Source: Bradyrhizobium sp. SZCCHNS1050
GTDB taxonomy: Bacteria > Pseudomonadota > Alphaproteobacteria > Rhizobiales > Xanthobacteraceae
Direction: 5' to 3'
DNA: 64,000 nt
Assembly (NCBI RefSeq): GCF_032484785.1
Contig: NZ_JAUETR010000001.1
Coordinates: 4,033,501-4,097,500 of the forward strand
Below the pieces are notes generated by a model. It saw only the letters and a list, made by a program, of their open reading frames with translations. It was not told the DNA's origin and did no database searches. Each line of letters opens with the position of its first letter. Positions within the stretch are counted from its first letter, which is position 1. A program made the position numbers and the translations under genes. This document shows positions 48,362-57,428 of the stretch, in pieces.

Positions 48362-49018
48362 ATGCGCGGAACAGGGTTTCTCGCCATCTGGAGCGACGTC
48401 GAGGCGCATGATCTGACCGACTACCGGCATTGGCTGACGCGCGAGCACACCACCGAGCGCGTGACGACGCGGGGCTTCCTGGCGTCGCGTGTGTTTCGTG
48501 CCGTGCGCAGCGACGTCAACCGCTTCTTCATCCTGTACGAGCTCGAAACGCCCGAGGTCCTCGACGGCAAGGACTATCTGGCGCGGCTCAACGCGCCCAC
48601 CCCGTGGTCGCAGCGCATCATGCCGAAGCTCGGCAATTTCATGCGTGGCGGCGGTGTGATCGTCGCGCGCGCCGGGCGGGGCGAGGGCGCCACGATCGTG
48701 GCGCTGCGGATCGACAAATTGCCCGCCGACCCGCAACGGCTGGCCACCGCGCTCGTTGGCTGCGACGGGATCGCTGCCGTGCAGATCGGGGCGACCGACG
48801 CGCCGCGGACATCCGTACCGACCGCTGAAAAGGGCATGCGGAAGCACGAGGGCTTCTTCTCGGGGCTTCTGTTGATCGAGGCGCTCGATGACGCTTCGTT
48901 GCAGAGGGCCTTGCGGCAGGCGCGGACACTTGCATCCGATGTCATGGAGGGAGCCAGCGAGCCTGACTTCTATCAGGGCATGTTTGCGCTCGACGCACGC
49001 ATCGCGGATGCTTGCTGA
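48362..49018 (+). CDS. hypothetical protein, DUF4286-like
   Basis: The 218-residue protein starts at the ATG at 48362 with CAGGAGA 6-12 bases upstream. It appears as two similar halves, each like a ferredoxin-type barrel: the first has FLAIWSDVEAHDLTDYRHW, RFFILYELETPEVLDGKDYL and APTPWSQRIMPKLGNF; the second has TIVALRIDKLPADPQRLATA and SGLLLIEALDDASLQRALRQ. DUF4286-type proteins often occur in aromatic degradation clusters, and no reaction is known. It is between aroQ and the TIM-barrel gene, whose start overlaps its stop. Confidence 0.6.
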   Translation: MRGTGFLAIWSDVEAHDLTDYRHWLTREHTTERVTTRGFLASRVFRAVRSDVNRFFILYELETPEVLDGKDYLARLNAPTPWSQRIMPKLGNFMRGGGVIVARAGRGEGATIVALRIDKLPADPQRLATALVGCDGIAAVQIGATDAPRTSVPTAEKGMRKHEGFFSGLLLIEALDDASLQRALRQARTLASDVMEGASEPDFYQGMFALDARIADAC

Positions 49019-49833
49019 TGGCGACCTTTTCGCTCGCTGCGCTGACCGTGCTCGACTTGGCGCCGCCCGAGATGATCGATCTGGCGGCCCGCTGCGGCTA
49101 CGACAAGGTCGGCCTCAGGCTGCTGCCGGCCGTGCCCGGTGGACTGGCTTATCGCCTGATGGATGACGCCGCGCTCCTGCGTACGACGCTCCAGCAGTTG
49201 CAGTCGACGGGTGTAACCGTTGCCGATCTCGAGGTCGTCGCCTTCAGACCTGAGACGAGCGTCGCGTCGTTCATGCCGTTCTTCGAGACAGGCGCACGCC
49301 TCGGCGCCAGGCACATCCTTGTCGCCGGCTATGACCCCGACCTGGCGCGGTTCTCCGATCGTTATCGGCAGTTTTGCGAGGCGGCTGCTGCGTTCGGTCT
49401 GACCGCCGATCTGGAATTCATGCCCTGGACCAGCGTTCCTGATCTGACAACCGCGATGCGGATCGTTGACGATGTCGACCATCCCGCGGCCGGCATTCTG
49501 GTGGATGCGCTGCATTTCGATCGATCGCGAAGCAAGCTCGCGGATCTCCGCTCCATCCCGGCCGATCGGCTGCACTATTGGCAGCTCTGCGACGGTCCGG
49601 CCGAGCGCCCCGCGACGACTGAGCAAATGATCCATGCCGCGCGCGAGGAGCGCATGTTCCCGGGCGAGGGCGGCATCGATCTCGTCGGTCTCACGCGGGC
49701 GATGCCGGACTGCCTGACCATCAGCATCGAGGTGCCGACCGTTGTGCTGGCGAAGACCGTCGATGCTGAAACGCGGGCGCGGCGCGCCCTTGCAGCGGGC
49801 AGGGCCGTGGTCGAAAAGGCGCAGGCGCTGTGA
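49018..49833 (+). CDS. TIM-barrel isomerase/dehydratase, possible 3-dehydroshikimate dehydratase
   Basis: The 271-residue protein belongs to the AP endonuclease 2/xylose isomerase-like TIM-barrel group. Its ATG at 49018 overlaps the previous stop by one base. Metal-site candidates are E153-type residues in TADLEFMPWTSV, GILVDALHFDRS (Asp/His), HYWQLCDGPAE and ISIEVPT (final Glu). 3-Dehydroshikimate dehydratases of the QuiC/AsbF type are in this fold. Because aroQ makes 3-dehydroshikimate two genes upstream, this is the best contextual function, but other sugar isomerase activities remain possible. Confidence 0.6.
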   Translation: MATFSLAALTVLDLAPPEMIDLAARCGYDKVGLRLLPAVPGGLAYRLMDDAALLRTTLQQLQSTGVTVADLEVVAFRPETSVASFMPFFETGARLGARHILVAGYDPDLARFSDRYRQFCEAAAAFGLTADLEFMPWTSVPDLTTAMRIVDDVDHPAAGILVDALHFDRSRSKLADLRSIPADRLHYWQLCDGPAERPATTEQMIHAAREERMFPGEGGIDLVGLTRAMPDCLTISIEVPTVVLAKTVDAETRARRALAAGRAVVEKAQAL

Positions 49834-49848
49834 CGGAAGAGGCTGGTG

Positions 49849-51570
49849 ATGGCGCACAACGATCGCCCGTGGGACGTTGAGACCGATCTGCTGGTCGTCG
49901 GTACCGGCGCTGCCGGCATGACGGCCGCGCTGGTGGGCGCGCTCGAAGGGCTCGACGTCGTCCTGTGCGAGAAGTCGGACATGGTGGGCGGCACCACCGC
50001 AACCTCCGCCGGCACGGTGTGGATCCCGGGCAACCGGCAGGGCCGCCTTGCGGGGACGCCTGATACGGTCGAGGCCGCGCGCACCTATCTCGCTGCAATG
50101 CTCGGCGAGCACGCCGCCGACCGCCGCGTCGACATGTTCCTTCGGGCAGGGTGGGTCGTGCTTGATGATCTCGAGCAGAAGACGAGCGTTCGATTTGCGG
50201 CGCCTCCGATCCACCCCGACTACAAGCAGCTTCCGGGCGCTGCGATCGGCGGACGCGCGCTCACGGCCATGCCGTTCGAGGGCCGAAAGCTCGGACCGGA
50301 TTTTGCCCGTGTCAGGCCGCCGCGTCGGGAGTTCATGGTGCTCGGCGGCATGATGGTGAGCAAGGCGGACATCCCGGCGCTGCTGGCGCCATTCCGCAGC
50401 TGGAGCAGTCTTAGGCATGTCCTGGGTCTGCTCGCCCGGCATGCGATGGACCGGATCAGCCACACGCGCGGAACGCGCCTGGTCATGGGAAACGCGCTCG
50501 TCGCGAGGCTCCTCGACAGCCTCCGCCGCGTCGCCGTCGACCTGCGCTTCGAGACCGAACTTCGCGATCTCGTTTGCGAGGGGGATCACATCATGGGTGC
50601 GGTTCTTTCGTCTCCTGGCGGAGAGCTCAGGATAAGGGCCCGCAAGGGCGTCGTGCTGGCGAGCGGAGGCATCGGCTGGAGCCGTGAGCTAAGAGAGCGT
50701 CTATTCCCCGAGCCGGCGCGTCGACTTTCGCTCGCGCCCACCTCGAACACCGGCGATGGCATCCTGGCGGCGGAGCGCGTCAGTGCAGCGATCGCCCGAG
50801 ACCTCGACAGTCCGGCGTTGTGGATGCCGAGTTCGGTGATGACGCAGGCCGACGGTCATGTGTCGATCTTCCCGCACATCATGCTCGATCGCGCCAAGCC
50901 TGGATTGCTGGCCGTGAACAGGTCAGGCCGCCGTTTCGTGAACGAGGCCGATTCCTATCATGACTTCGTCGCCGCGATGCTGCGATCGAACGCGCCGTCT
51001 TCAAGTCCGGCCTTCCTGATCTGCGATGCGACGTTCATCAAGGATTTCGGCATTGGGCTCGTTCGTCCGGGGACGCGAAACCTGAAGGCGTTCGTGCAAG
51101 CCAGCTATCTGGTCGAGGCGGAGACGATCGAGCAGCTGGCGCGAAGGATCGGCGTCGACGCCGGGCAGCTTGCGGCAACGGTCGAGCAGTATAATCGCTA
51201 CGCGGACAGCGGGATCGACGAAGACTTCGGCCGAGGGTCCAGCGCGTTGAACCGGTTCAATGGCGATCCGGAGACCAAGCCGAACCCATGTCTGCGGCGG
51301 ATCGGTCAGGGGCGCTATTATGCCGTCGCCGTGTGGCCGTCGGATCTCGCCAGCAGTTGCGGTCTACTTACGGATGAGCGCGCCAGAGTGTTGTCACGCA
51401 ACGGAACGGTCTTGCCCGGACTGTATGCCGTCGGGACCGATGCATCCTCCATTTTCCGCGGCATGTACCCCGGACCTGGAACGATGATCGGCCCCGCCAT
51501 GGTCTTTGCATGGTGCGCCGCGCTCGATTGCGCAGGAACGCTCGCTGACCGAATGAGGCTGTCTGAGTGA
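49849..51570 (+). CDS. FAD-dependent oxidoreductase, fumarate reductase/ketosteroid dehydrogenase type
   Basis: About 573 residues from ATG 49849 (a GTG one codon earlier is possible). The Rossmann motif TDLLVVGTGAAGMTAALVGA is at residues 13-32, then EKSDMVGGTTATSAGTVWIP and GVVLASGGIGW. The C-terminal flavin motif is LYAVGTDASSIFRGMYPGPG. This is the family containing fumarate reductase flavoproteins, 3-ketosteroid dehydrogenases and quinate/shikimate-linked flavoproteins. It probably oxidises or reduces a ring substrate of the pathway. There is no signal peptide. It is 15 bases after the TIM-barrel gene. Confidence 0.82.
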   Translation: MAHNDRPWDVETDLLVVGTGAAGMTAALVGALEGLDVVLCEKSDMVGGTTATSAGTVWIPGNRQGRLAGTPDTVEAARTYLAAMLGEHAADRRVDMFLRAGWVVLDDLEQKTSVRFAAPPIHPDYKQLPGAAIGGRALTAMPFEGRKLGPDFARVRPPRREFMVLGGMMVSKADIPALLAPFRSWSSLRHVLGLLARHAMDRISHTRGTRLVMGNALVARLLDSLRRVAVDLRFETELRDLVCEGDHIMGAVLSSPGGELRIRARKGVVLASGGIGWSRELRERLFPEPARRLSLAPTSNTGDGILAAERVSAAIARDLDSPALWMPSSVMTQADGHVSIFPHIMLDRAKPGLLAVNRSGRRFVNEADSYHDFVAAMLRSNAPSSSPAFLICDATFIKDFGIGLVRPGTRNLKAFVQASYLVEAETIEQLARRIGVDAGQLAATVEQYNRYADSGIDEDFGRGSSALNRFNGDPETKPNPCLRRIGQGRYYAVAVWPSDLASSCGLLTDERARVLSRNGTVLPGLYAVGTDASSIFRGMYPGPGTMIGPAMVFAWCAALDCAGTLADRMRLSE

Positions 51571-51758
51571 CCAACGGGAGGTTCGCAGGCGATTCTGATT
51601 CGCGACAATTTTGCCTTCGGGTTCAGGCGCCGGGTTGGCGCCCCCGGAGTCGCGGCTCGGCTGCGCCGCACAGACCCATGAGCCGCTGACGGTACCGATT
51701 GTAGACTAAGGCGGCCCCGGGCTGCCAACAGAGAACGATAAGCAAGAGGAGAGAACTG

Positions 51759-53585
51759 ATGCCGATCGCGCGAGGAATTTTTTGGGCAATGCTGCTGGTG
51801 GCTGCGACTTGCCAGGTGACATCGGCGTTCGCCGAGCCGATGGCTTGTGACGACGGCATCAAAGCCGCCTTCCATCCCGACGAGATCACGACCGTGATCG
51901 CGGTCCGCCGGGTCAACAAGGGTGAGGAGCTTTTGGCGCCCGATGCGCCGAAGCCGATCACGGCGGCAGCCGATCTTTGCCTCGTGAAGCTGTTGGTCGG
52001 TCCCGGCGTCACAGCGGAGAAGGACAAAAACGCGCGCTCCTATTCAGAAGGTATCGGCATCGAGGTCTGGCTGCCGACGCAGGCCAACTGGAACGAGCGC
52101 ATCCGTAACTATGGCGGTGGCGGCTGGGTCGGCGGCGGCCATCGCTTCGCCGACAAGATCGGGAGCAAGGTGCCGGCAATTGTCAACGCCAATATCGGCT
52201 ATGCTTCGGGCACAACGGATGCCGGCCAGCCGTGGTATCAGGACGGTTCGTTCGCCTTCCTCTCTGACGGCAAGGTTAACGTCGAGGGCCTCCGCGACTT
52301 CTCGGTACGGGCGATGGTCGAGCAGGCGATCAAGACCAAAGCGCTGGTCAATCTCTACTATGGCAAGGCGCCGAAATTCGTCTACTACGATGGACACTCG
52401 CAGGGCGGCCGCCAGGGCCTGAAGATCCTGCAGGAATATCCAGAGCTCTATGACGGCTACATGATCGCGCAGCCTGCGCCGAACATCGCGCGGTTCGGCA
52501 CCACCAGCCTCTATCCGCAGATCGTGATGAAGACCGAGCTCGGCTTCTCTGCCATCAACAAGCCGGAGGCTGCCGCGTTCGCCGCCAAGGTCGACGCTGC
52601 CAACAAGCGCGCCGTTGCAACCTGTGACAAGGCCGGGCTCGGCTTCCTGCTTGATCCCTTCGCCTGCGACTACAATCCCGCCCGCGACGCGGTGCTGCTC
52701 TGTACGGGCGAAACGAGCGACGGCGTCACCGGAAGCAACGCCGACAAGGCAGCTTGCATGAGCTCGAAGGAAGCGGGTGCGCTCAACAAAATCTGGTACG
52801 GCGCGACCCGCGATGGCAGCGTCGATCCGGCTCAGACGGCGGAAGCCCGCAGCGGCAAGGCGCTCGGCGTGAAGCAGATGTGGTGGACCTTTACCAAGGG
52901 CACGTCGATCTCAACGCAGATCACGAGCCCGTCGACTGACAATTTTGCGCTCGGCATGGAGGACGTCAGCTACGCCGCTGATGCCAGCGCGACCTCAGCC
53001 ATTCCGATCACCAACACCTCGACCGCAAGGCGCAACCGCTGGCTCGAGCTCGATTATGCCGCCTTCGCTGCTGGCGTCGACAAGAATGTCGAACTGCAGC
53101 CCACGCTGTTCAGCAATCTGATCACCGACAAGGCCGATCTCTCGAAGCTGCGCGATCTCGGCCGCAAGGTGATCATATGGAGCGGCCTTGCGGATGATGC
53201 GATCCCGCCGGCCGGCAACGTCAATTATCACGAGCGCGTGCTTGCTGCGATGGGCGGCGACGCCGAGGTCTCAAAATTCATGCGGATGTATCTGGTCCCG
53301 GGGGCTGCGCATTCCTCGCAGGGCCGCTCGTACACCGTGACCGGCAAGAACGACGCCGTGCCGCTGCCGAAACTGCCGGGCAATGCCAACCAGACGCCGA
53401 CCCGCGACAAGGACCAGTTCTTCTCCGCATTGACGGATTGGGTCGAGAAGGGAGTGCCGCCGGGCGAGATCACGTTGACCTCGCGCGATGGCAGCGTGAG
53501 CTATCCGGTCTGCGTCTATCCGCAGCGGACGACGTGGGATGGCCGCGGCCCTGCGACGCAGCCTTCGAGCTTCAGCTGCCGCTAG
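51759..53585 (+). CDS. secreted tannase/feruloyl esterase family protein
   Basis: The 608-residue esterase has a signal peptide (residues 1-26, ending AFAE) and AGAGGAGAG upstream of ATG 51759. The nucleophile is S214 in GHSQGG (212-217), with SAFYYDGHSQ-type context YYDGHSQGGRQGLKI. The lid region has paired cysteines (ATCDKAGLG, PFACDYNPARD). The acid is in IIWSGLADDAIPP and the histidine in YLVPGAAHSSQG. It would cut gallate or hydroxycinnamate esters such as chlorogenate outside the cytoplasm. It follows the flavoprotein gene by 188 bases. Confidence 0.87.
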   Translation: MPIARGIFWAMLLVAATCQVTSAFAEPMACDDGIKAAFHPDEITTVIAVRRVNKGEELLAPDAPKPITAAADLCLVKLLVGPGVTAEKDKNARSYSEGIGIEVWLPTQANWNERIRNYGGGGWVGGGHRFADKIGSKVPAIVNANIGYASGTTDAGQPWYQDGSFAFLSDGKVNVEGLRDFSVRAMVEQAIKTKALVNLYYGKAPKFVYYDGHSQGGRQGLKILQEYPELYDGYMIAQPAPNIARFGTTSLYPQIVMKTELGFSAINKPEAAAFAAKVDAANKRAVATCDKAGLGFLLDPFACDYNPARDAVLLCTGETSDGVTGSNADKAACMSSKEAGALNKIWYGATRDGSVDPAQTAEARSGKALGVKQMWWTFTKGTSISTQITSPSTDNFALGMEDVSYAADASATSAIPITNTSTARRNRWLELDYAAFAAGVDKNVELQPTLFSNLITDKADLSKLRDLGRKVIIWSGLADDAIPPAGNVNYHERVLAAMGGDAEVSKFMRMYLVPGAAHSSQGRSYTVTGKNDAVPLPKLPGNANQTPTRDKDQFFSALTDWVEKGVPPGEITLTSRDGSVSYPVCVYPQRTTWDGRGPATQPSSFSCR

Positions 53586-53864
53586 TCACTACAATCAAGA
53601 AATTCTCGACAGAGGGGAGACAGACGAGAGGCGATGGCGGTCTCAGTTGTCGTTGGAAGAGCCTGACTCTTTCACCGTTGCATGTCGCAGCTCCGTCGTC
53701 AAAATAGGAATGAAGAACCATTGGTTTGGGATTGGCAGCGGACTTCGCTACCAATCCTACTATCTCATGCGCCAAACTACGATTTTTCGTGATTCGTACT
53801 CCCGCTGCTGGCAGTCCTCGTCCGCGAACGGCACGCAATTTCCGCCGAAGGACGTTGAAACAGG
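53586..53864. other. spacer after the tannase gene, no gene seen
   Basis: This 279-base region lies between convergent genes. Only short frames with no motif were seen. It includes the end of the tannase transcript and the 3' side of the LysR gene. Confidence 0.4.
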
Positions 53865-54812
53865 TCAGTCGCTCTCAGTCGGACGTCCGCGCAGTGAAGT
53901 CTCTGCGCTGTCCCAGGGCGGTTCCGGCCGCCAAGCCTCTATCAACGCATCGATGAATGTACGCACCTTCGGCGACAAGTGCCTGCTCGAAGGATAGACG
54001 GCGCGAATGGGTGCACCATCGGCGTCGACCTCTTTGAGGATCGGCACCAGCCGACCTGCACGCAGATCGTCGCTGACCAGGAATGTGGCAAGCCGAGCGA
54101 TGCCGAAACCCGCAATCGTCGCGTCGCGCAAGGCTTCAGCGTTGGTCGCGACGAAACGCCCATTGATGGCGATCACGCGAGCTTGTCCGTTCTCGTTGAA
54201 TCGCCAGTCGACGGAGCGCCCGCCGTGCACGAAGGCGAGGCAGCTATGCTGCGCCAACGCGTCGATGTTTCTCGGCGTTCCTCGCTCGGCAAGATAGGCC
54301 GGCGACGCACAGGTCACCAGGCGATGGCGCGCCAGAAACCTATTCATCAGCCGAGAATCTTCGCTGCTGCCGATCCTGATCGCGAGATCCACGCCCTCGT
54401 CGATGAGATCGACATAGCGATCGCCGAAGGAGGCGCTGACGGATATCTCCGGCCATTTGCGAATGAACTCATTGAGGACCGGAAGCACGTGCAGCCGGCC
54501 GAAGGATACGGGCAGATCCAGCCGCAACCGCCCCCGCGGCGCCTGCGAGTGACTGAGCATCGCCATCTCCGCTTCGTCGAGATCGGCGAGCAGCCTCACG
54601 CACCGCTCGTGGAAGGCGGCTCCCTCTCCGGTCAGTGAGACGCTTCGCGTGGTGCGCTGGAGCAGCCTGACCCCGAGCCGGTCCTCGAGCCGAACGATGC
54701 TCTTGCCGACTGCCGATCGCGAAAGGCCGATGCGTTCGGCCGCTGCCGTGAAGCTCTTGGCTTCGGCGACATGGACGAACACGCTGATGTCCTTCATCCG
54801 GTCGATAGCCAT
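53865..54812 (-). CDS. LysR-family transcriptional regulator (second)
   Basis: The 315-residue protein starts at ATG 54812 (MAIDRMKDISVFVHVAEAKS). The HTH is FTAAAERIGLSRSAVGKSIV followed by RLEDRLGVRLLQRTTRSVSL. The effector half includes GRLRLDLPVSFGRLHVLPVL and IDEGVDLAIRIGSSEDSRLM, typical of the CrgA/DmlR-like subgroup. It is divergent from the alcohol dehydrogenase-ABC operon at 55068, so that operon is its likely target. A longer in-frame start exists but adds residues without family similarity. Confidence 0.9.
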   Translation of the reverse strand: MAIDRMKDISVFVHVAEAKSFTAAAERIGLSRSAVGKSIVRLEDRLGVRLLQRTTRSVSLTGEGAAFHERCVRLLADLDEAEMAMLSHSQAPRGRLRLDLPVSFGRLHVLPVLNEFIRKWPEISVSASFGDRYVDLIDEGVDLAIRIGSSEDSRLMNRFLARHRLVTCASPAYLAERGTPRNIDALAQHSCLAFVHGGRSVDWRFNENGQARVIAINGRFVATNAEALRDATIAGFGIARLATFLVSDDLRAGRLVPILKEVDADGAPIRAVYPSSRHLSPKVRTFIDALIEAWRPEPPWDSAETSLRGRPTESD

Positions 54813-55067
54813 TGCGCCTCCTGAAACAGCCCCGAGCTGCAGCCGCGGCCATTCAAATCCGCCACGAACGGTCCGATCATTGGGGCAATACGTTCCCCAG
54901 TGAAGGGAAATCACCGGATATTGTGGCTCCAAGGCGCCTATTCTAACCTTTTTGAAACTGGCTGCACCAGCATGGGAAGTAAAATTCCCCATTCAATCAG
55001 ATCAATGCAAACCGGTAACATGGTAGTGCGAGGCCAATAACCTGCCGCGCAGAAGGGGAAGCGCACC

Positions 55068-56150
55068 GTGAAGGCTGTTCGCTATTACGGACGGAAGGAC
55101 ATCCGTGTCGAAACCGTCGATGAGCCCAAGGAGATGGGCGCCAGCCAGCTCCTGGTGAAGCCGCTGTGGACCGGCATCTGCGGCACGGACCTCCACGAAT
55201 ACATTGCAGGGCCGATCGTCACGCCCGCGTCGCCGCACGTGTTCACTGCAGCAACCTTGCCGCAGATCCTGGGACATGAGTTCTCGGCCGAGGTACTGGA
55301 CGTCGGGCGCGACGTCACTCATGTGCGGCGCGGCGACCGTATTTCGGTGCAGCCGCTGATGATGCCGATGAACGACTATTACAGCCGGCGGGGTCTCAAC
55401 CATCTCAGCGAAAAGATGGCTTGCATCGGCCTCAGCTGGGCCTGGGGCGGCATGTCCGATCTCGCCGTCATCAACGACTACAATGCGGCGAAAGTGCCCG
55501 ACTCCATCACCGACGAGGAAGCCGCCATGATCGAGCCGGCGGCGGTCGCGCTCTATGCGGTCGACCGCGGCGGTGTCCAGGCTGGCAGCACCGTGCTGAT
55601 CGCAGGTGCAGGCCCGATCGGCGCGCTGACCATTCTGTGCGCCCACGCAGCCGGCGCCGCCAGGATCTACGTGTCGGAGCCCAACGCATCGCGGCGTCGA
55701 ACGATCGAGAGCTGGGGTATTTGCGCCGGCGTCTACGATCCCAAGACGACGGACGTGGTCGCGCGCGTCAAGGAGCAGACCGAAGAGAATGTCGGCGTCG
55801 ACGTCGCCATCGAATGCGTCGGTAACGAAAGCGCATTGAACACCTGCGTCGAAGCCGTGCGGCGGCGCGGTGTCGTGGTGCAGGCCGGCCTGCACGTCGG
55901 CAAAGCCTCGACCGATCCGATGTTGTGGGCCCTGAAGGACATCACCATCGAGGCAACCTGGTGTTACCCGATCACGATGTGGCCGCGCATCATCGGACTG
56001 GTCGAGTCTGGCAAGCTGCCAATCTCGAAGATCATCGATGGCCGTATCCGCGCCGAGGACGTGGTCTCGAAAGGCTTCGACGTCCTCACTGCGCCAAGCA
56101 ACGACAAGCTGAAGATACTCGTGTCGACGCAGCTGGCGGCACCGTCGTGA
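55068..56150 (+). CDS. zinc-type alcohol/polyol dehydrogenase, structural zinc site missing
   Basis: The 360-residue medium-chain dehydrogenase starts at GTG 55068 with AGAAGGGGA upstream. Catalytic zinc ligands are C38 (GICGTDLHEY), H70-E71 (GHEFSAEV) and a Glu in MIEPAAVALYA. The NAD(P) motif is VLIAGAGPIGALT. It resembles butanediol/sorbitol dehydrogenases, but the lobe that normally holds four cysteines for the structural zinc (about residues 97-118) reads MMPMNDYYSRRGLNHLSEKM and lacks them. It precedes a sugar-type ABC importer and likely oxidises the imported alcohol. Confidence 0.85.
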   Translation: MKAVRYYGRKDIRVETVDEPKEMGASQLLVKPLWTGICGTDLHEYIAGPIVTPASPHVFTAATLPQILGHEFSAEVLDVGRDVTHVRRGDRISVQPLMMPMNDYYSRRGLNHLSEKMACIGLSWAWGGMSDLAVINDYNAAKVPDSITDEEAAMIEPAAVALYAVDRGGVQAGSTVLIAGAGPIGALTILCAHAAGAARIYVSEPNASRRRTIESWGICAGVYDPKTTDVVARVKEQTEENVGVDVAIECVGNESALNTCVEAVRRRGVVVQAGLHVGKASTDPMLWALKDITIEATWCYPITMWPRIIGLVESGKLPISKIIDGRIRAEDVVSKGFDVLTAPSNDKLKILVSTQLAAPS

Positions 56151-56234
56151 GGCGGCGTAGGCAAGACCAGGGTTGATTGTCCAGAGCGACGCTCAAGTCG
56201 CCACGATCAGTGAAACCAAAGGGGAGGAACACCA

Positions 56235-57371
56235 ATGAGAGTGACTATCGCGAGCTGCCTGTCACTGGCCTGCCTGGCCATGGTGACACCAATTGCCGTC
56301 CAGGCGGAATATTCCGGCGCGCCGCGCACGTTCCTGTTCAATCCAGCGCTCGACGTCTGCATTCGCGACACCGCGAAGTTCAAGAAGGCGCCGCCCTACA
56401 CCATCGGCTTCTCCAATGCCGGCCTCGGCGACAGCTGGCGCGTGGTTGGCCTGCACTCGCTTCAGAAAGCTGCGCACGACCATGCCGACGTCGTGAAGAA
56501 GCTGCTGATCACCGATGCGGGCCATGACGATGCCAAGCAGGTCGCCGACATCCAGGATCTGGTCTCCCGCGGCGTCGATCTCCTGATCGTCAGCGCCAAC
56601 ACGTCGCAGGCGCTCGATCCCGCCGTCACCCAGGCGACCGAACGCGGCATCCCCGTCGTGATGGTGGACCGCCGGGTGGATTCTGACAATTTCGTCACCT
56701 TCGTCACAGCGTCCGACGCGATGATGGGGCGCCTGTTCGCGCAATGGATCGTCGAGAAGCTGAACGGCAAGGGCAACGTGATCATCCTCGGAGGCCAGGC
56801 CGGCTCCAGCCCGAACGAGAACCGTGTCAAACCAGCGATGCAGGTGTTCTCGGCCTATCCCGGTATCAAGATCCTGGAGACCGTCTACTCCGACTGGAGC
56901 CCGGTGAAGGGCAAGCAGGTGATGCAGGCCATGATCGCCAAGTACGGCCATAGCATCAATGCCGTGTTCTCGCCGCACGGATTGCAGGTGCCCGGTGCGA
57001 TCGAGGCCTTTCTCGATGCCGGCTGGAAGGGAAGCGAAATTCCGCCGATCACCTCGGCCGACATGAACGGACCGATGAAGATGGCTATCAAGAACAAGTT
57101 CCCGCTGCTCGACATCGACTATCCGCCCGCGATGATGGGCACGGCGCTCGACGTCGCGCTCAAGGTGCTGTCCGGCGCCGCGGTGCCCTGCGTCTATACC
57201 ATCAACAGCAATATCGTTCTGACCCACGGTGACGAGACGCCTTCCATTCCGAAGCCTGACATGTATGCGGAGCAGCACATCGTGCCCGACGGTCCCGACG
57301 ACATGCTCGTGTCCGGCGGCATGGGCCCGACCTACAATCCGAGCACGTTCAAGATCGACTATCCGCACTGA
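56235..57371 (+). CDS. sugar-type ABC transporter substrate-binding protein
   Basis: The 378-residue periplasmic protein has a signal peptide (residues 1-24) and GGGGAGGA before ATG 56235. It is of the RbsB/XylF class: YTIGFSNAGLGDSWRVVGLH, AKQVADIQDLVSRGVDLLIV, ERGIPVVMVDRRVDSDNFVT, MGRLFAQWIVEKLNGKGNVI, and a hinge VFSPHGLQVPGAIEAF. The unusual N-terminal insertion CIRDTAKFKKAPP adds about 30 residues. The ligand is a sugar or polyol by family. Confidence 0.88.
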   Translation: MRVTIASCLSLACLAMVTPIAVQAEYSGAPRTFLFNPALDVCIRDTAKFKKAPPYTIGFSNAGLGDSWRVVGLHSLQKAAHDHADVVKKLLITDAGHDDAKQVADIQDLVSRGVDLLIVSANTSQALDPAVTQATERGIPVVMVDRRVDSDNFVTFVTASDAMMGRLFAQWIVEKLNGKGNVIILGGQAGSSPNENRVKPAMQVFSAYPGIKILETVYSDWSPVKGKQVMQAMIAKYGHSINAVFSPHGLQVPGAIEAFLDAGWKGSEIPPITSADMNGPMKMAIKNKFPLLDIDYPPAMMGTALDVALKVLSGAAVPCVYTINSNIVLTHGDETPSIPKPDMYAEQHIVPDGPDDMLVSGGMGPTYNPSTFKIDYPH

Positions 57372-57428
57372 ACCCGGAACAATGGCGTACCGGCGAGGCC
57401 GGCACGCCAAAGGGGCAAGACGGACCGA

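Noticed and set aside
49849..51570. Specific call as 3-ketosteroid dehydrogenase
   Set aside because: The flavoprotein family fits, but there are no steroid-degradation neighbours; context points to ring acids, so only the family is named.
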